DNA of 64,000 bases from positions 40,517-104,516 of the forward strand of contig NZ_BMNZ01000010.1 of the NCBI RefSeq assembly GCF_014646815.1. The letters are read 5' to 3'. Shown piece after piece: positions 7,710-15,840 of this stretch (positions are counted from its first letter, which is position 1; the number at the start of each line of letters is the position of its first letter). Both the position numbers and the translations under genes were made by a program. This stretch comes from Terrabacter tumescens. Its GTDB lineage: Bacteria > Actinomycetota > Actinomycetes > Actinomycetales > Dermatophilaceae. Below the pieces are notes generated by a model that was not told the DNA's origin, searched no databases, and saw only the letters and a list, made by a program, of their open reading frames with translations.

Positions 7710-9598
7710 GCACCGCGTCCTCCCCCGACCCGCGCGTCGAGGTGATCGCGCGGCCCACGCCGGTGCCCCCATCACCTCGAACCGCCGGTGAACGGCGGCG
7801 GCGGGTCTGGTGGCCCTCGGCCGGCACGGTCCGCGGCGGCCTCCTCGGCGGCATCGCGACCGCCTCGGGCATGGCCCTCACCGCGACGTCCGGCTGGCTC
7901 ATCGTCCGGGCCTCCGAGCGGCCCGTCATCCTCACCCTGCTCACCGCGATCGTCGCCGTCCGCGCCTTCGGCATGGCACGTCCGGTCTTCCGCTACTGGG
8001 AGCGCCTCACGAGCCACGACGCCGCACTGCGCCTGCTCGCCGAGCGCCGCACCTCGGCCTACGAGGCCCTCATCCCCCTCACCCCGGCCCGCCTCGGGCG
8101 CCGTCGCCGCGCCGACGTGCTCACCGGCGTCGTGGACGACCTCACGGACGTCGTCGACGCCCAGGTGCGCGTCACCGTCCCCGTCATCTCGACCGCCGTG
8201 GCCGGCGGCATCGTCATCGCCCTGACGATGGCACTCGCGCTGCCCGTCGGTCTCGTCATGCTCGGCCTCGGCGTCGTCGTGTGCCTCGTCAGCGCCCTCG
8301 CGGCCCGCCTCGAGTCCCGTTCGCTCCCGGAGCTGCTCGCAGCTCGCGCCGAGGTGACGCGCGTCAGCGAGCTCATGGCCAGCCAGGCCGGCGAGCTGCG
8401 CGCCGTCGGCGGCTGGACGACCGCGCTCGGCTGGCTCGACGACGCCCACGCCGCCCTGGACCGGGTGACGCGCCGCATCAGCGCCGGTCGCGCGACCGCG
8501 GCCTCGCTCTTCCTCGTCGCCGTCGGCGCAGCCGTCGCCGTCACGGCGGTCATCGCTCGCGACCTGCCCGTCTCGACCCCCGTCAAGGCCCTGCTCGTGC
8601 TCACGCCCGTCGCGGTCTCGGAGGCGATCACCCCGCTCGTCGACGCCATGCGGGCCCTCGCCCGGGCCCGCGGCAGCGAGCGCCGCATCGACGCGCTCCT
8701 CGACCTGGCCCCCGCCGTCGCGGCCGAGCCAGCGTCCCCCGAGGCGTCCTCGCCCGACCGGGCGCCTGAGGACGCGTCGGGCACCCCGGCCGGGCACACG
8801 GCATACGCCGGCGGTGACCGCAGCGACGTCGAGACGCGAGCGCTCACGGCCTCGTGGACGGGCGCGCGCACCGACCTCACCACGACCGACCTCGACGTGC
8901 CGGCCGGTAGCCGCATCGCGATCACGGGTCCCAACGGCAGCGGCAAGTCGACCCTGCTCGCCGTCCTCGCGCGCCACCTCGACCCATCCGGTGGGACCTA
9001 TCTGCTCGGCGGCGCCGACGCCCTCGACCAGCCGCTCGAGCAGGCCCGTTCCCGGATCGCCGTCGTCGACGACGAGACGCACGTGTTCGGCACCTCGCTG
9101 CGCGCCAACCTCGCCCTCGCCCGCCCCGACGCCGACGACGCCGACCTCGAGCAGGCTCTCGGCGCGGCGGGGCTCACCCCGCTGCTGCGCGCGATGCCCG
9201 ACGGGCTCGACACCACGCTCGGCGCTGGCGGTCGCGGTCTTTCGGGGGGCGAGCGCGCCCGCCTCGGCATCGCCCGGGCCCACGTCAGCCGCCGACCCGT
9301 CGTGCTGCTCGACGAGCCCGTCGCCCACCTCGACCCGCCGACGGCCCGCGCCGTCGTCGAGGACCTGACCAGAGGTGGCGGCGCACCGGGTACGTCTCAG
9401 GGGGAGGCTGCGGGGACGCCTCCGCAGACGATCATCATGGTGACCCACCGCGACGACGGGGCCGACCTGTTCGACCACGTCATGCAGGTGCGGCGCCGTC
9501 CATCGGCGACGATGTCTCCGAACACTGCTCAGCACACCGCAGAAACGGACGCCCGGCCGGACGACCGCACGCACGAACCCGACCCCCCACGTCGGTAG
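7706..9598 (+). CDS. cydC: thiol reductant ABC exporter subunit CydC
   Basis: 630 aa partner of CydD. The membrane domain begins about residue 35 (RVWWPSAGTVRGGLLGG), and the ATPase has Walker A GPNGSGKST (about 409), signature LSGGE (about 511) and Walker B VVLLDEP (about 534). It is longer than usual because of three low-complexity additions: an N-terminal VEVI...SPRTAGE stretch encoded by a palindromic repeat, a Pro/Ala linker near 8701-8820 that contains the ACACGGCATACG motif (read HTAYA), and a polar C-terminal tail. ATG 7706 overlaps the cydD stop (ATGA). Its stop codon TAG is the first part of the next -10 box. Confidence 0.93.
   Translation: MSTASSPDPRVEVIARPTPVPPSPRTAGERRRRVWWPSAGTVRGGLLGGIATASGMALTATSGWLIVRASERPVILTLLTAIVAVRAFGMARPVFRYWERLTSHDAALRLLAERRTSAYEALIPLTPARLGRRRRADVLTGVVDDLTDVVDAQVRVTVPVISTAVAGGIVIALTMALALPVGLVMLGLGVVVCLVSALAARLESRSLPELLAARAEVTRVSELMASQAGELRAVGGWTTALGWLDDAHAALDRVTRRISAGRATAASLFLVAVGAAVAVTAVIARDLPVSTPVKALLVLTPVAVSEAITPLVDAMRALARARGSERRIDALLDLAPAVAAEPASPEASSPDRAPEDASGTPAGHTAYAGGDRSDVETRALTASWTGARTDLTTTDLDVPAGSRIAITGPNGSGKSTLLAVLARHLDPSGGTYLLGGADALDQPLEQARSRIAVVDDETHVFGTSLRANLALARPDADDADLEQALGAAGLTPLLRAMPDGLDTTLGAGGRGLSGGERARLGIARAHVSRRPVVLLDEPVAHLDPPTARAVVEDLTRGGGAPGTSQGEAAGTPPQTIIMVTHRDDGADLFDHVMQVRRRPSATMSPNTAQHTAETDARPDDRTHEPDPPRR
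7737..7780. repeat. GAGGT-type palindrome, copy in cydC 5' end
   Basis: TCGAGGTGAT (7737-7746) pairs with ATCACCTCGA (7771-7780). It lies 98 bp after the copy in cydD and again reads VEVI...SPRTAGE. Confidence 0.75.
8796..8807 (+). repeat. dispersed motif ACACGGCATACG in cydC
   Basis: Exact 12-mer inside the CydC linker, translated as HTAYA. Confidence 0.7.
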
Positions 9599-9601
9599 AT
9601 T
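9596..9601 (+). promoter_or_regulatory. -10 box TAGATT for blaI-like gene (leaderless)
   Basis: TAGATT ends 8 nt before ATG 9610; its first three bases are the cydC stop codon. The repressor gene can therefore be transcribed separately from cydABDC. Confidence 0.5.
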
Positions 9602-9609
9602 GGACCGCC

Positions 9610-10020
9610 ATGCCCAGCACCCCGAAGAACCGTCTCGGCGACCTCGAGCGCGTCGTCATGGAAGAGCTCTGGACCACCGCCGACGCCCACCCCGAGGGCC
9701 GCACCGTGCGTGAGGTCCACGACGCCATCGGGGTCGAGCGCGGGCTCGCCTACACGACCCTCATGACCGTGCTCGACCGCATGGCCAAGAAGGACCTGGT
9801 GAACCGCGAGCGCGACGGGCGGGCCTGGCGCTACACCGCGGCCTCCACCCGCGCCGAGCTCACGTCCGAGTCGCTGCACCACACGCTCGGCGAGCTCGCC
9901 GGCGACAAGCGCCGCACGGCGCTGCTCCACTTCCTCGACGAGTCGACGCCCGAGGAGATCGACGAGCTCAAGGCCGCCCTGGCCGAGCTCGAGGCCCGCC
10001 GACCAGAACGTGCCGGCTGA
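9610..10020 (+). CDS. BlaI/MecI/CopY-family repressor
   Basis: 136 aa. An N-terminal winged helix (LGDLERVVMEELW, then VREVHDAI...YTTLMTVLDRMAKKDLVNRE) is followed by a C-terminal dimerisation helix pair (ALLHFLDESTPEEIDEL). BlaI proteins are dimeric repressors, classically of beta-lactamase genes, and in mycobacteria they also act on respiratory genes. There is no beta-lactamase here; the neighbours are cydC (11 bp upstream) and an M56 peptidase (36 bp downstream), which suggests it governs the cyd region. Confidence 0.88.
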   Translation: MPSTPKNRLGDLERVVMEELWTTADAHPEGRTVREVHDAIGVERGLAYTTLMTVLDRMAKKDLVNRERDGRAWRYTAASTRAELTSESLHHTLGELAGDKRRTALLHFLDESTPEEIDELKAALAELEARRPERAG

Positions 10021-10055
10021 CCCCGATCGCGCCCCGGACCCTCCACACTGATCAC

Positions 10056-10952
10056 GTGCTCCTCGTCGCGTCCCTCGTCGTCCTCGCGATCCTGCTCGCG
10101 TGGCCGGTGCCGCGCGTCCTGGCCCGCGCGACGGCTCTCCGACGCGCGCCCCGGGCCGCGCTCGTGCTCTGGCAGTCGACCGCCGTCGCCGCCGTGCTGG
10201 CCGCGCTGCTCGCCGCGCCCGCCGCGATCCCGCTGCTCGTCGGCCGGCAGGTCCGGCTCTCGGAGCACTGGGCGGTGCTCGCCGTCGCCGCAGCCCTGAG
10301 CGGGGTCGTCGCCGTGCGGCTGCTCCTGTCCGGCGACCGCGTCGGCCGCAACCTGCGCGCCGCCCGCCGCCGCCACCGCGACCTCGTCGATCTCCTCGGC
10401 GTGCCCGGCGAGGGCGCCGACCGGCACATGCGCGTGCTCGAGCACACGACGCCGACCGCCTACTGCGTGCCCGGCGTGCGCCGCCGGGTCGTCCTCACCC
10501 AAGGCACCCTCGACCGGCTCGGCCCCGACGAGCTGTCGGCGGTCCTCGCCCACGAGCGCGCCCACCTCAGCGCCCGGCACGACCTCGTCATGGAGTTCTT
10601 CACGGTCGTCCACGAGGCGATGCCCGGCTTCCTGCGCTGCGACGCCGCGCTGCGTGAGGTGAGCCTGCTCATCGAGGTGCTCGCCGACCGGGCCGCCGTG
10701 CGGCACGCGGGCCCGGTCCACACCGGTCGCGCCATCGTCGCGATGGCCGGTGGCCCCAAGCCGGCGGGCGCCATGGCGATGTCCGACAGCACCCGCGTGG
10801 CCACCGCGCGGATCGGCCTGCTCGACGCCGAGCACATCGCCGGCCTGCCGCTCCCCGTCGCCGCCGTGGGGATGTATGCCGTGTCGGCCCTCCTCGTCGT
10901 CGCACCCCTCGCGCTCTACTCCGCCGCGATCACCGAGCTGACGCTCGTCTGA
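10056..10952 (+). CDS. M56-family membrane metallopeptidase (BlaR1-like)
   Basis: 298 aa. Hydrophobic helices at the N-terminus (LLVASLVVLAILLAWP) and about residues 45-105 and 265-295 enclose a zinc protease domain with HExxH as HERAH (about 166-170) in LAHERAHLSARHD. In BlaR1/MecR1 such a domain cleaves the BlaI repressor after a signal. There is no C-terminal penicillin-binding sensor domain, so the trigger is unknown. It follows the blaI-like gene, forming the usual repressor-protease pair. Confidence 0.85.
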   Translation: MLLVASLVVLAILLAWPVPRVLARATALRRAPRAALVLWQSTAVAAVLAALLAAPAAIPLLVGRQVRLSEHWAVLAVAAALSGVVAVRLLLSGDRVGRNLRAARRRHRDLVDLLGVPGEGADRHMRVLEHTTPTAYCVPGVRRRVVLTQGTLDRLGPDELSAVLAHERAHLSARHDLVMEFFTVVHEAMPGFLRCDAALREVSLLIEVLADRAAVRHAGPVHTGRAIVAMAGGPKPAGAMAMSDSTRVATARIGLLDAEHIAGLPLPVAAVGMYAVSALLVVAPLALYSAAITELTLV

Positions 10953-10981
10953 TCCCCTCCCTGCCCGCGGACGTCGGTCGA

Positions 10982-10987
10982 TAGGGT
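10982..10987 (+). promoter_or_regulatory. -10 box TAGGGT for galE (leaderless)
   Basis: TAGGGT, then 6 nt, then ATG 10994. Confidence 0.6.
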
Positions 10988-10993
10988 GACCGC

Positions 10994-12010
10994 ATGCGCG
11001 TACTCGTCAGCGGCGGAGCCGGCTACATCGGCTCGCACACCGTGGTCCAGCTCGTCGCCGCCGGGCACGACGTGCTCATCGTCGACAACTTCGCCAACAG
11101 CAAGCCGACGGTGGTCAACCGGCTCGAGGCCCTGACCGGCACGCACCTGCCGGTCCACTCCTTCGACCTGACCGACCACGACAAGACCGAGCACCTCTTC
11201 GCCAACGAGAAGATCGACGCGGTCATCCACTTCGCCGGGCTCAAGGCCGTCGGCGAGAGCGTCGAGCTGCCGCTCGAGTACTACGAGAACAACCTCGGCT
11301 CGACCTTCTCTCTCGTGCGCGCCATGCGGCTGCACGGCGTCGACAAGCTCGTCTTCAGCTCGTCCGCCACGGTCTACGGCACCAACCAGGAGGCGGCCAC
11401 CGAGGACCGCCAGACCTCGGCGACCAACCCGTACGGCTGGACCAAGGTCATGCAGGAGCAGATCCTGCGCGACGTCGCGGCAGCCCACCCGAGCATGCGC
11501 TTCGCGCTGCTGCGCTACTTCAACCCGGTCGGTGCGCACGTCAGCGGCACCATGGGCGAGGACCCGCAGGGCATCCCCAACAACCTCGTCCCCTACATCT
11601 CCCAGGTCGCGGTGGGCCGGCGCGAGTACCTCCAGGTCTACGGCGACGACTACGACACCGCCGACGGCACCGGCGCGCGCGACTACATCCACGTCGAGGA
11701 CCTCGCCGCGGGGCACCTCGCCGCGCTGACCAAGCTCGGCTCGATGGACGAGCCCGTCGGGGTCTGGAACCTCGGCACCGGCCACGGCACGACCGTGCTC
11801 GAGATGCTGCACGCGTTCGAGCGGGCCGTCGGCCGCGAGCTGCCCTACCGCGTCGTCGAGCGTCGCGCCGGTGACGTCGCCGTGTCCTACGCCGACCCGA
11901 CCAAGGCCAACCACGAGCTGGGGTGGCGGGCGACGCGCACCATCGACGACATGTGCGTCGACACGTGGCGCTGGCAGAGCGCCAACCCCACCGGCTACCC
12001 CGACGCCTGA
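10994..12010 (+). CDS. galE: UDP-glucose 4-epimerase
   Basis: 338 aa cytoplasmic NAD-dependent epimerase interconverting UDP-glucose and UDP-galactose for the Leloir pathway and for surface sugars. It starts with the nucleotide-binding motif GGAGYIGSH (residues 7-15). The catalytic triad is visible as the Ser/Thr of SSSATVYG (about 121-128) and Y146xxxK150 in YGWTK. Length is normal for GalE. It has its own promoter and no sugar genes beside it. Confidence 0.95.
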   Translation: MRVLVSGGAGYIGSHTVVQLVAAGHDVLIVDNFANSKPTVVNRLEALTGTHLPVHSFDLTDHDKTEHLFANEKIDAVIHFAGLKAVGESVELPLEYYENNLGSTFSLVRAMRLHGVDKLVFSSSATVYGTNQEAATEDRQTSATNPYGWTKVMQEQILRDVAAAHPSMRFALLRYFNPVGAHVSGTMGEDPQGIPNNLVPYISQVAVGRREYLQVYGDDYDTADGTGARDYIHVEDLAAGHLAALTKLGSMDEPVGVWNLGTGHGTTVLEMLHAFERAVGRELPYRVVERRAGDVAVSYADPTKANHELGWRATRTIDDMCVDTWRWQSANPTGYPDA

Positions 12011-12019
12011 GTCCCAACC

Positions 12020-12357
12020 CCACTCGAGTGGCCGCGTCGTCACACCAGCCCCACGACGGTGGTCTGGGGGCTGGGCGCTCACTCGACGGTGGAGTGGGGT
12101 GGAGCGCTCACTCGACGGTGGTCTGGGAACAAGACGCCCACTCGAGTGAGCGCGTCGTCACACCCGTTTCACGACTGAGCCGTGTGACGACGGGGCCACT
12201 CGACGGTGTTCGACGGTGGTCTGGGGCGGGGCGCTCACTCGACGGTGGTCAGAGACCAGGACGCCCACTCGAGTGAGCGCGTCGTCCCATCCGTTTCACG
12301 GCTGAGCCGTGTGACGACGGGGCCACTCGACGGTGGTGTGAGGCGGGGCGCTCAGTC
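12020..12357. repeat. CACTCGAGTG-type tandem repeat block
   Basis: Gene-free stretch between galE and the MFS gene made of repeat units. The palindrome CACTCGAGTG begins at 12021, 12139 and 12266 (the last two 127 bp apart, nearly identical units). Each unit pairs CGTCGTCACAC with GTGTGACGACG in a hairpin and ends in GGGGCCACTCGACGG. Shorter GCTCACTCGACGGTGG pieces lie between. A 26-bp piece (12181-12206 and 12308-12333) recurs exactly at 28925-28950. Confidence 0.85.
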
Positions 12358-12360
12358 GAT

Positions 12361-13710
12361 TCAGGGTCGGGGGTCGAGGGCGTCGTAGTCGCGGAACGAG
12401 GTGACCCGCGAGACCGTGACGACGACGAGCACGACGACGAGCACGCCGCCGACGACGGACGGGACCCACGTCGCTGTGAGCGTGGCCAGGGTGCCGGCGA
12501 ACATCTGACCGAGCCGGGGTCCTCCGGTGACGACGACGGTGAAGACGCCCTGGGTGCGGCCGCGCAGGTGGTCCGGCACCGCGGCCTGCAGGATCGACTG
12601 GCGGAAGATCGCGCTGACGTTGTCGGCGCCACCCGCCACGGCCAGCCCGACCGCCGCCAGCGCGAGCGCCCACCGGTTGACGTCGCCGAAGTCCATCGAG
12701 GTGACGGCGAAACCGCCGAGCGTCGTGACAGCCAGCACGACGCCGAAGCCGAGGATGCCGAGGCCGTACGCGACGATGGAGTTGCGGATCGCCCGCCCCT
12801 GCCAGCGCAGTCCGGTCACCCGCCCCGAGCCGATGCTCGACAGGATGCCGCCGACGGCGAACGACGCGAGCAGGATGCCGGCCGTCACCGAGCCGCCGCC
12901 GATGACGATCGCGCCCACGGCGGGGAAGAGCACCATGGGCTGGCCGAAGGTCATGGCGATGATGTCGACGACGAAGCTCATCCGGACGTTGGGCGCCCGG
13001 CGCAGGTGGGCGAGCCCGTCGACCACCGAACGGAACCCGCCGGCCGGCGCGTGCTCCCCCTCGGGCCGGATGCGGGGCAGGGTCCAGAGGCCGAAGAAGC
13101 CGGCGAAGAAGAGCACGACGTCGACGGTGTAGGTCCACGCGTAGCCGGCCCGCGCGACGAGGACACCCGCGATGCCGGGGCCGACCGTCACCATGACACC
13201 CGCCGAGATGCCGAGCAGGGCCGCCGCCTTGGGCAGCTGGTCGCGCGGCAGCAGCCTCGGCGTGATCGCCTGCCGGGTCGCCGAGGCGATGGTCGCGGCC
13301 ACGGCGTTGACGGTCGTGATGACGTAGAACATCCAGACCTGCTCGGCGCCGAGCCACACGATGGTCGCGAGCACGACCGTCGACGCCCACGCCACGGTCG
13401 AGGCCGACAGGGCCACGGTGCGCCGGTCGAAACGGTCGGCGATCGCGCCGCCGTAGAGGCCCGCGACGATCATCGGCAGCAGCGAGAACCAGGCGACGAG
13501 CGAGACCATGAAGGTCGAGCGGGTCAGGTCGTAGATGTGCAGTCCGACGGCCGTGTTGGTGACGAACGTGCCGACGCCGGCCAGGGTGTTGCCGAACCAG
13601 AGCCGCGCGAAGGCCGGGCTGACCCGCAGCGGTGTCAGGTCGACGAAGTGCGAGCGACGCGTGCCCTCGGGCGGCGCCGGAGCCTCGGGGCCGGGAGGTG
13701 CGTCGGTCAC
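12361..13710 (-). CDS. MFS exporter (EntS-like, MFS_3)
   Basis: 449 aa with about twelve membrane helices. Residues 25-60 (LRVSPAFARLWFGNTLAGVG) and the loop GAIADRFDRRTV between helices 2 and 3 are the hallmark of the DHA3/EntS exporters for siderophores or drugs. The substrate cannot be told. GTG 13710 is 9 bp after an NTF2-like gene, so the two form one unit. The 3' end abuts the repeat block. Confidence 0.88.
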   Translation of the reverse strand: MTDAPPGPEAPAPPEGTRRSHFVDLTPLRVSPAFARLWFGNTLAGVGTFVTNTAVGLHIYDLTRSTFMVSLVAWFSLLPMIVAGLYGGAIADRFDRRTVALSASTVAWASTVVLATIVWLGAEQVWMFYVITTVNAVAATIASATRQAITPRLLPRDQLPKAAALLGISAGVMVTVGPGIAGVLVARAGYAWTYTVDVVLFFAGFFGLWTLPRIRPEGEHAPAGGFRSVVDGLAHLRRAPNVRMSFVVDIIAMTFGQPMVLFPAVGAIVIGGGSVTAGILLASFAVGGILSSIGSGRVTGLRWQGRAIRNSIVAYGLGILGFGVVLAVTTLGGFAVTSMDFGDVNRWALALAAVGLAVAGGADNVSAIFRQSILQAAVPDHLRGRTQGVFTVVVTGGPRLGQMFAGTLATLTATWVPSVVGGVLVVVLVVVTVSRVTSFRDYDALDPRP

Positions 13711-13719
13711 AGAGCGAAA

Positions 13720-14151
13720 CTACGCCACGGCGAGAGCGCCCGGCACCGCGGGCAGAGCGGCCTCGACCTCGCGCAGGCGCGACCCGTCGCGGACCCACAC
13801 CCACCGGCCCTCGGCGGTGCGTCGCGCGACCTGGGTGCGCACCGTGCCGTCGCCGGTCGTGGACGTCGTCATGGCGAGGTCGCCGCTGACGACGGCGCGC
13901 GAGCTCACACCCGTTTCGCCGCCATCGAGCACGCCCGCCGCCAGCGCCCGCCCGAACGCCTCGCGGATCGCGGTGGACCCGGCCGCCTCGCGACCACGCG
14001 GCAGGCTGACGACGGCGTCGGCGGCATACAGCCCGACGAGCCCGTCGAGGTCGCCCCCGGCGACGCAGGCGGCGAAGGTGGACTCGAGGGCCTCCGGCGC
14101 AAGGGCGCCCTGAGCGGTCGGGTGCGCGGTCGGCTGCGCGGTCGTCGTCAT
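13720..14151 (-). CDS. SnoaL/NTF2-like protein
   Basis: 143 aa cone-fold protein. ALESTFAACVAGGDLDGLVGLYAADAVV is the typical first helix pair and strand of SnoaL/DUF4440 proteins, and the second half has the expected strands (AVVSGDLAMTTST, RWVWVRDGSR). Such proteins act as small isomerases or hydrolases or bind ligands; no function can be set. Start ATG 14151, with GTG 14157 as alternative. It is the first gene of a unit with the MFS exporter. The 14158-14378 gap holds no gene that I can see. Confidence 0.72.
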   Translation of the reverse strand: MTTTAQPTAHPTAQGALAPEALESTFAACVAGGDLDGLVGLYAADAVVSLPRGREAAGSTAIREAFGRALAAGVLDGGETGVSSRAVVSGDLAMTTSTTGDGTVRTQVARRTAEGRWVWVRDGSRLREVEAALPAVPGALAVA

Positions 14152-14378
14152 GGCCACACCGTGTCACCGACCACCGACACCACCTCGTCACGCCTGTCAC
14201 ACCGGCCACTCCGGCCCCTCGCTGCCCCCGGCCGACCCCGAAGACGGCCGCGCCGACGCCCGGACGGGCCCTTGGCGGACGACGTGTCGACACCCAGGAC
14301 GAACCAAGGACAAACCCGGGACGAGGAGTCATCGCGCTTCGGGCCTTGGCGCCCGTTTCGCAGTGTTCAATGGGCACC

Positions 14379-14924
14379 ATGTCGTCGCGCCCAATCCATG
14401 TCACCTTCGTGTGCAGCGGCAACATCTGCAGGTCTCCCATGGGTCACGTGATCCTCCAGCACATGGTCGACGACGCCGGGCTGACCGAGCACGTCCGGGT
14501 CTCCTCGAGCGGCACCGGTGACTGGCACGTCGGCGAGCACGCCGACCCGCGCACCGTCGCGGTGCTCGCCCGGCACGGCTACGACGGGTCGCGCCACCGC
14601 GCGCGCGAGTTCGACCCGGAGGAGTTCGACGAGGTCGACCTCGTCCTCGCCTCCGACGAGGGGCACGTGCGCACCCTGAACCGCCTGGCCCGCACGCCGG
14701 ACAACCGGGGCAAGATCCGTCTCGTGCGCGAGTTCGACCCCGCCGCCGTCGCGGCCGGCACCCTCGAGACGGGTGACCCCTGGTACGGCGACGAGGAGCA
14801 CTTCGCCCGGTGTTTCGCGGAGGTCGAGGCCGCGTGCCGTGGCATCCTTCACCACGTCAGGGGACAGCTGGACGGCCGGCTGGCCGACCAGACGCGCCGC
14901 CGCGTGGATCCGGAGCAGCCCTGA
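14379..14924 (+). CDS. low molecular weight protein-tyrosine phosphatase
   Basis: 181 aa cytoplasmic enzyme that removes phosphate from phosphotyrosine. The P-loop C(X)5R is C12 to R18 in VCSGNICRSP, and the general acid is Asp about 133 in GDPWYG. Two upstream in-frame ATGs (14346, 14370) are less likely because MSSRPIHVTFVC gives the family's N-terminus. The last 20 residues (DQTRRRVDPEQP) extend the usual length slightly. The next gene starts 4 bp after its stop. Confidence 0.9.
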   Translation: MSSRPIHVTFVCSGNICRSPMGHVILQHMVDDAGLTEHVRVSSSGTGDWHVGEHADPRTVAVLARHGYDGSRHRAREFDPEEFDEVDLVLASDEGHVRTLNRLARTPDNRGKIRLVREFDPAAVAAGTLETGDPWYGDEEHFARCFAEVEAACRGILHHVRGQLDGRLADQTRRRVDPEQP

Positions 14925-14928
14925 CCTG

Positions 14929-15720
14929 ATGCGAGACCTGAACCTGACCGTGCCTGACTATCCCTATGGATCCCCGTGCTGGGTCGACCTGCTCGTCAGC
15001 GACGTCCCGCGCGCCAAGACCTTCTACAGCGAGCTCTTCGGCTGGCAGTGGCTCGCCGGTGACCCCGCTACGGGCGGCTACACGATGGCGCTGCTCGACG
15101 GCCACCCCGTCGCCGGCATCAGCCGCAAGCCGGACTCGGCGCCCATCCAGAGCCAGTGGACGACCTACCTCCGCGTCGGCGACATCGAGGTGGCGGCGCG
15201 CGCCATCAACGCCTACGGCGGGCGCACGCTCGGCCGCCCGGTCTCCATCGGCGCCCTGTCGCGCACCCTCATCGCCGTCGACCCCGGCGGCGCCTACTTC
15301 GGCCTGTGGGAGCCCGGTGACCTGCCGGGCAGCGGGGTGCTCGACGAGCCGGGTTCGCTGACGTGGAACGAGCTGCTGACCCGCGACTACGACCGGGTGC
15401 AGGGCTTCTCGCTCGCCGTCTTCGGGCACGAGTTCACCGACGAGACCGATCCCGGCGGCCCGCGCTGGGCGACGGCGCACACCGGCGACGGCAACCCCGC
15501 CTTCGGACTCGCCGAGATCGACGACGAGTGGCCCGCCGAGATCCCGCCGCACTGGGTCGCCTCGTTCGCGACGCGCAACGTCGTCCCCGGCCTCGCCCGT
15601 GCGCTCGACCTCGGCGCCACCCTCCTCCAGGGCCCCTTCGACGGCCCCTACGGCGTCGGTGCGGTGCTGAGCGGCCCTGAGGGAGAGGAGTTCTCGCTCC
15701 TCGTCCCCGACCTGGACTGA
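14929..15720 (+). CDS. VOC-family protein with two glyoxalase-like domains
   Basis: 263 aa. Two betaalphabetabetabeta modules: the first starts at PCWVDLLVSDVPRAKTFYSELFGW, the second about residue 145 (LTWNELLTRDYDRVQGFSLAVFG). This matches the actinobacterial glyoxalase/hydroxylase type often annotated from streptomycetes. Potential metal ligands are present, but no substrate can be assigned. ATG 14929 lies 4 bp after the phosphatase stop, so translation is probably coupled. Confidence 0.82.
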   Translation: MRDLNLTVPDYPYGSPCWVDLLVSDVPRAKTFYSELFGWQWLAGDPATGGYTMALLDGHPVAGISRKPDSAPIQSQWTTYLRVGDIEVAARAINAYGGRTLGRPVSIGALSRTLIAVDPGGAYFGLWEPGDLPGSGVLDEPGSLTWNELLTRDYDRVQGFSLAVFGHEFTDETDPGGPRWATAHTGDGNPAFGLAEIDDEWPAEIPPHWVASFATRNVVPGLARALDLGATLLQGPFDGPYGVGAVLSGPEGEEFSLLVPDLD

Positions 15721-15751
15721 CGCGCCGCCCCGCCGACAAACGCACTGATCG

Positions 15752-15808
15752 CGTATGCCGTGTGTCCGGGACCGCGCCCACCCACCCGACCGCGGCGGAC
15801 GGCATACG
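15752..15808. terminator. inverted pair of CGTATGCCGT motifs
   Basis: CGTATGCCGTGT at 15752-15763 and ACGGCATACG at 15799-15808 face each other with about 37 nt between, able to form a 10-bp stem. It lies between the VOC gene stop (15720) and purB (15841), so it may end the first unit. Confidence 0.5.
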
Positions 15809-15840
15809 AACCACTCCGCGCGCTCTGGGAGGATGGCGCC

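Noticed and set aside
12020..12357. CRISPR array
   Set aside because: Units are long, have internal palindromes, and lack regular repeat-spacer alternation; no cas genes nearby.
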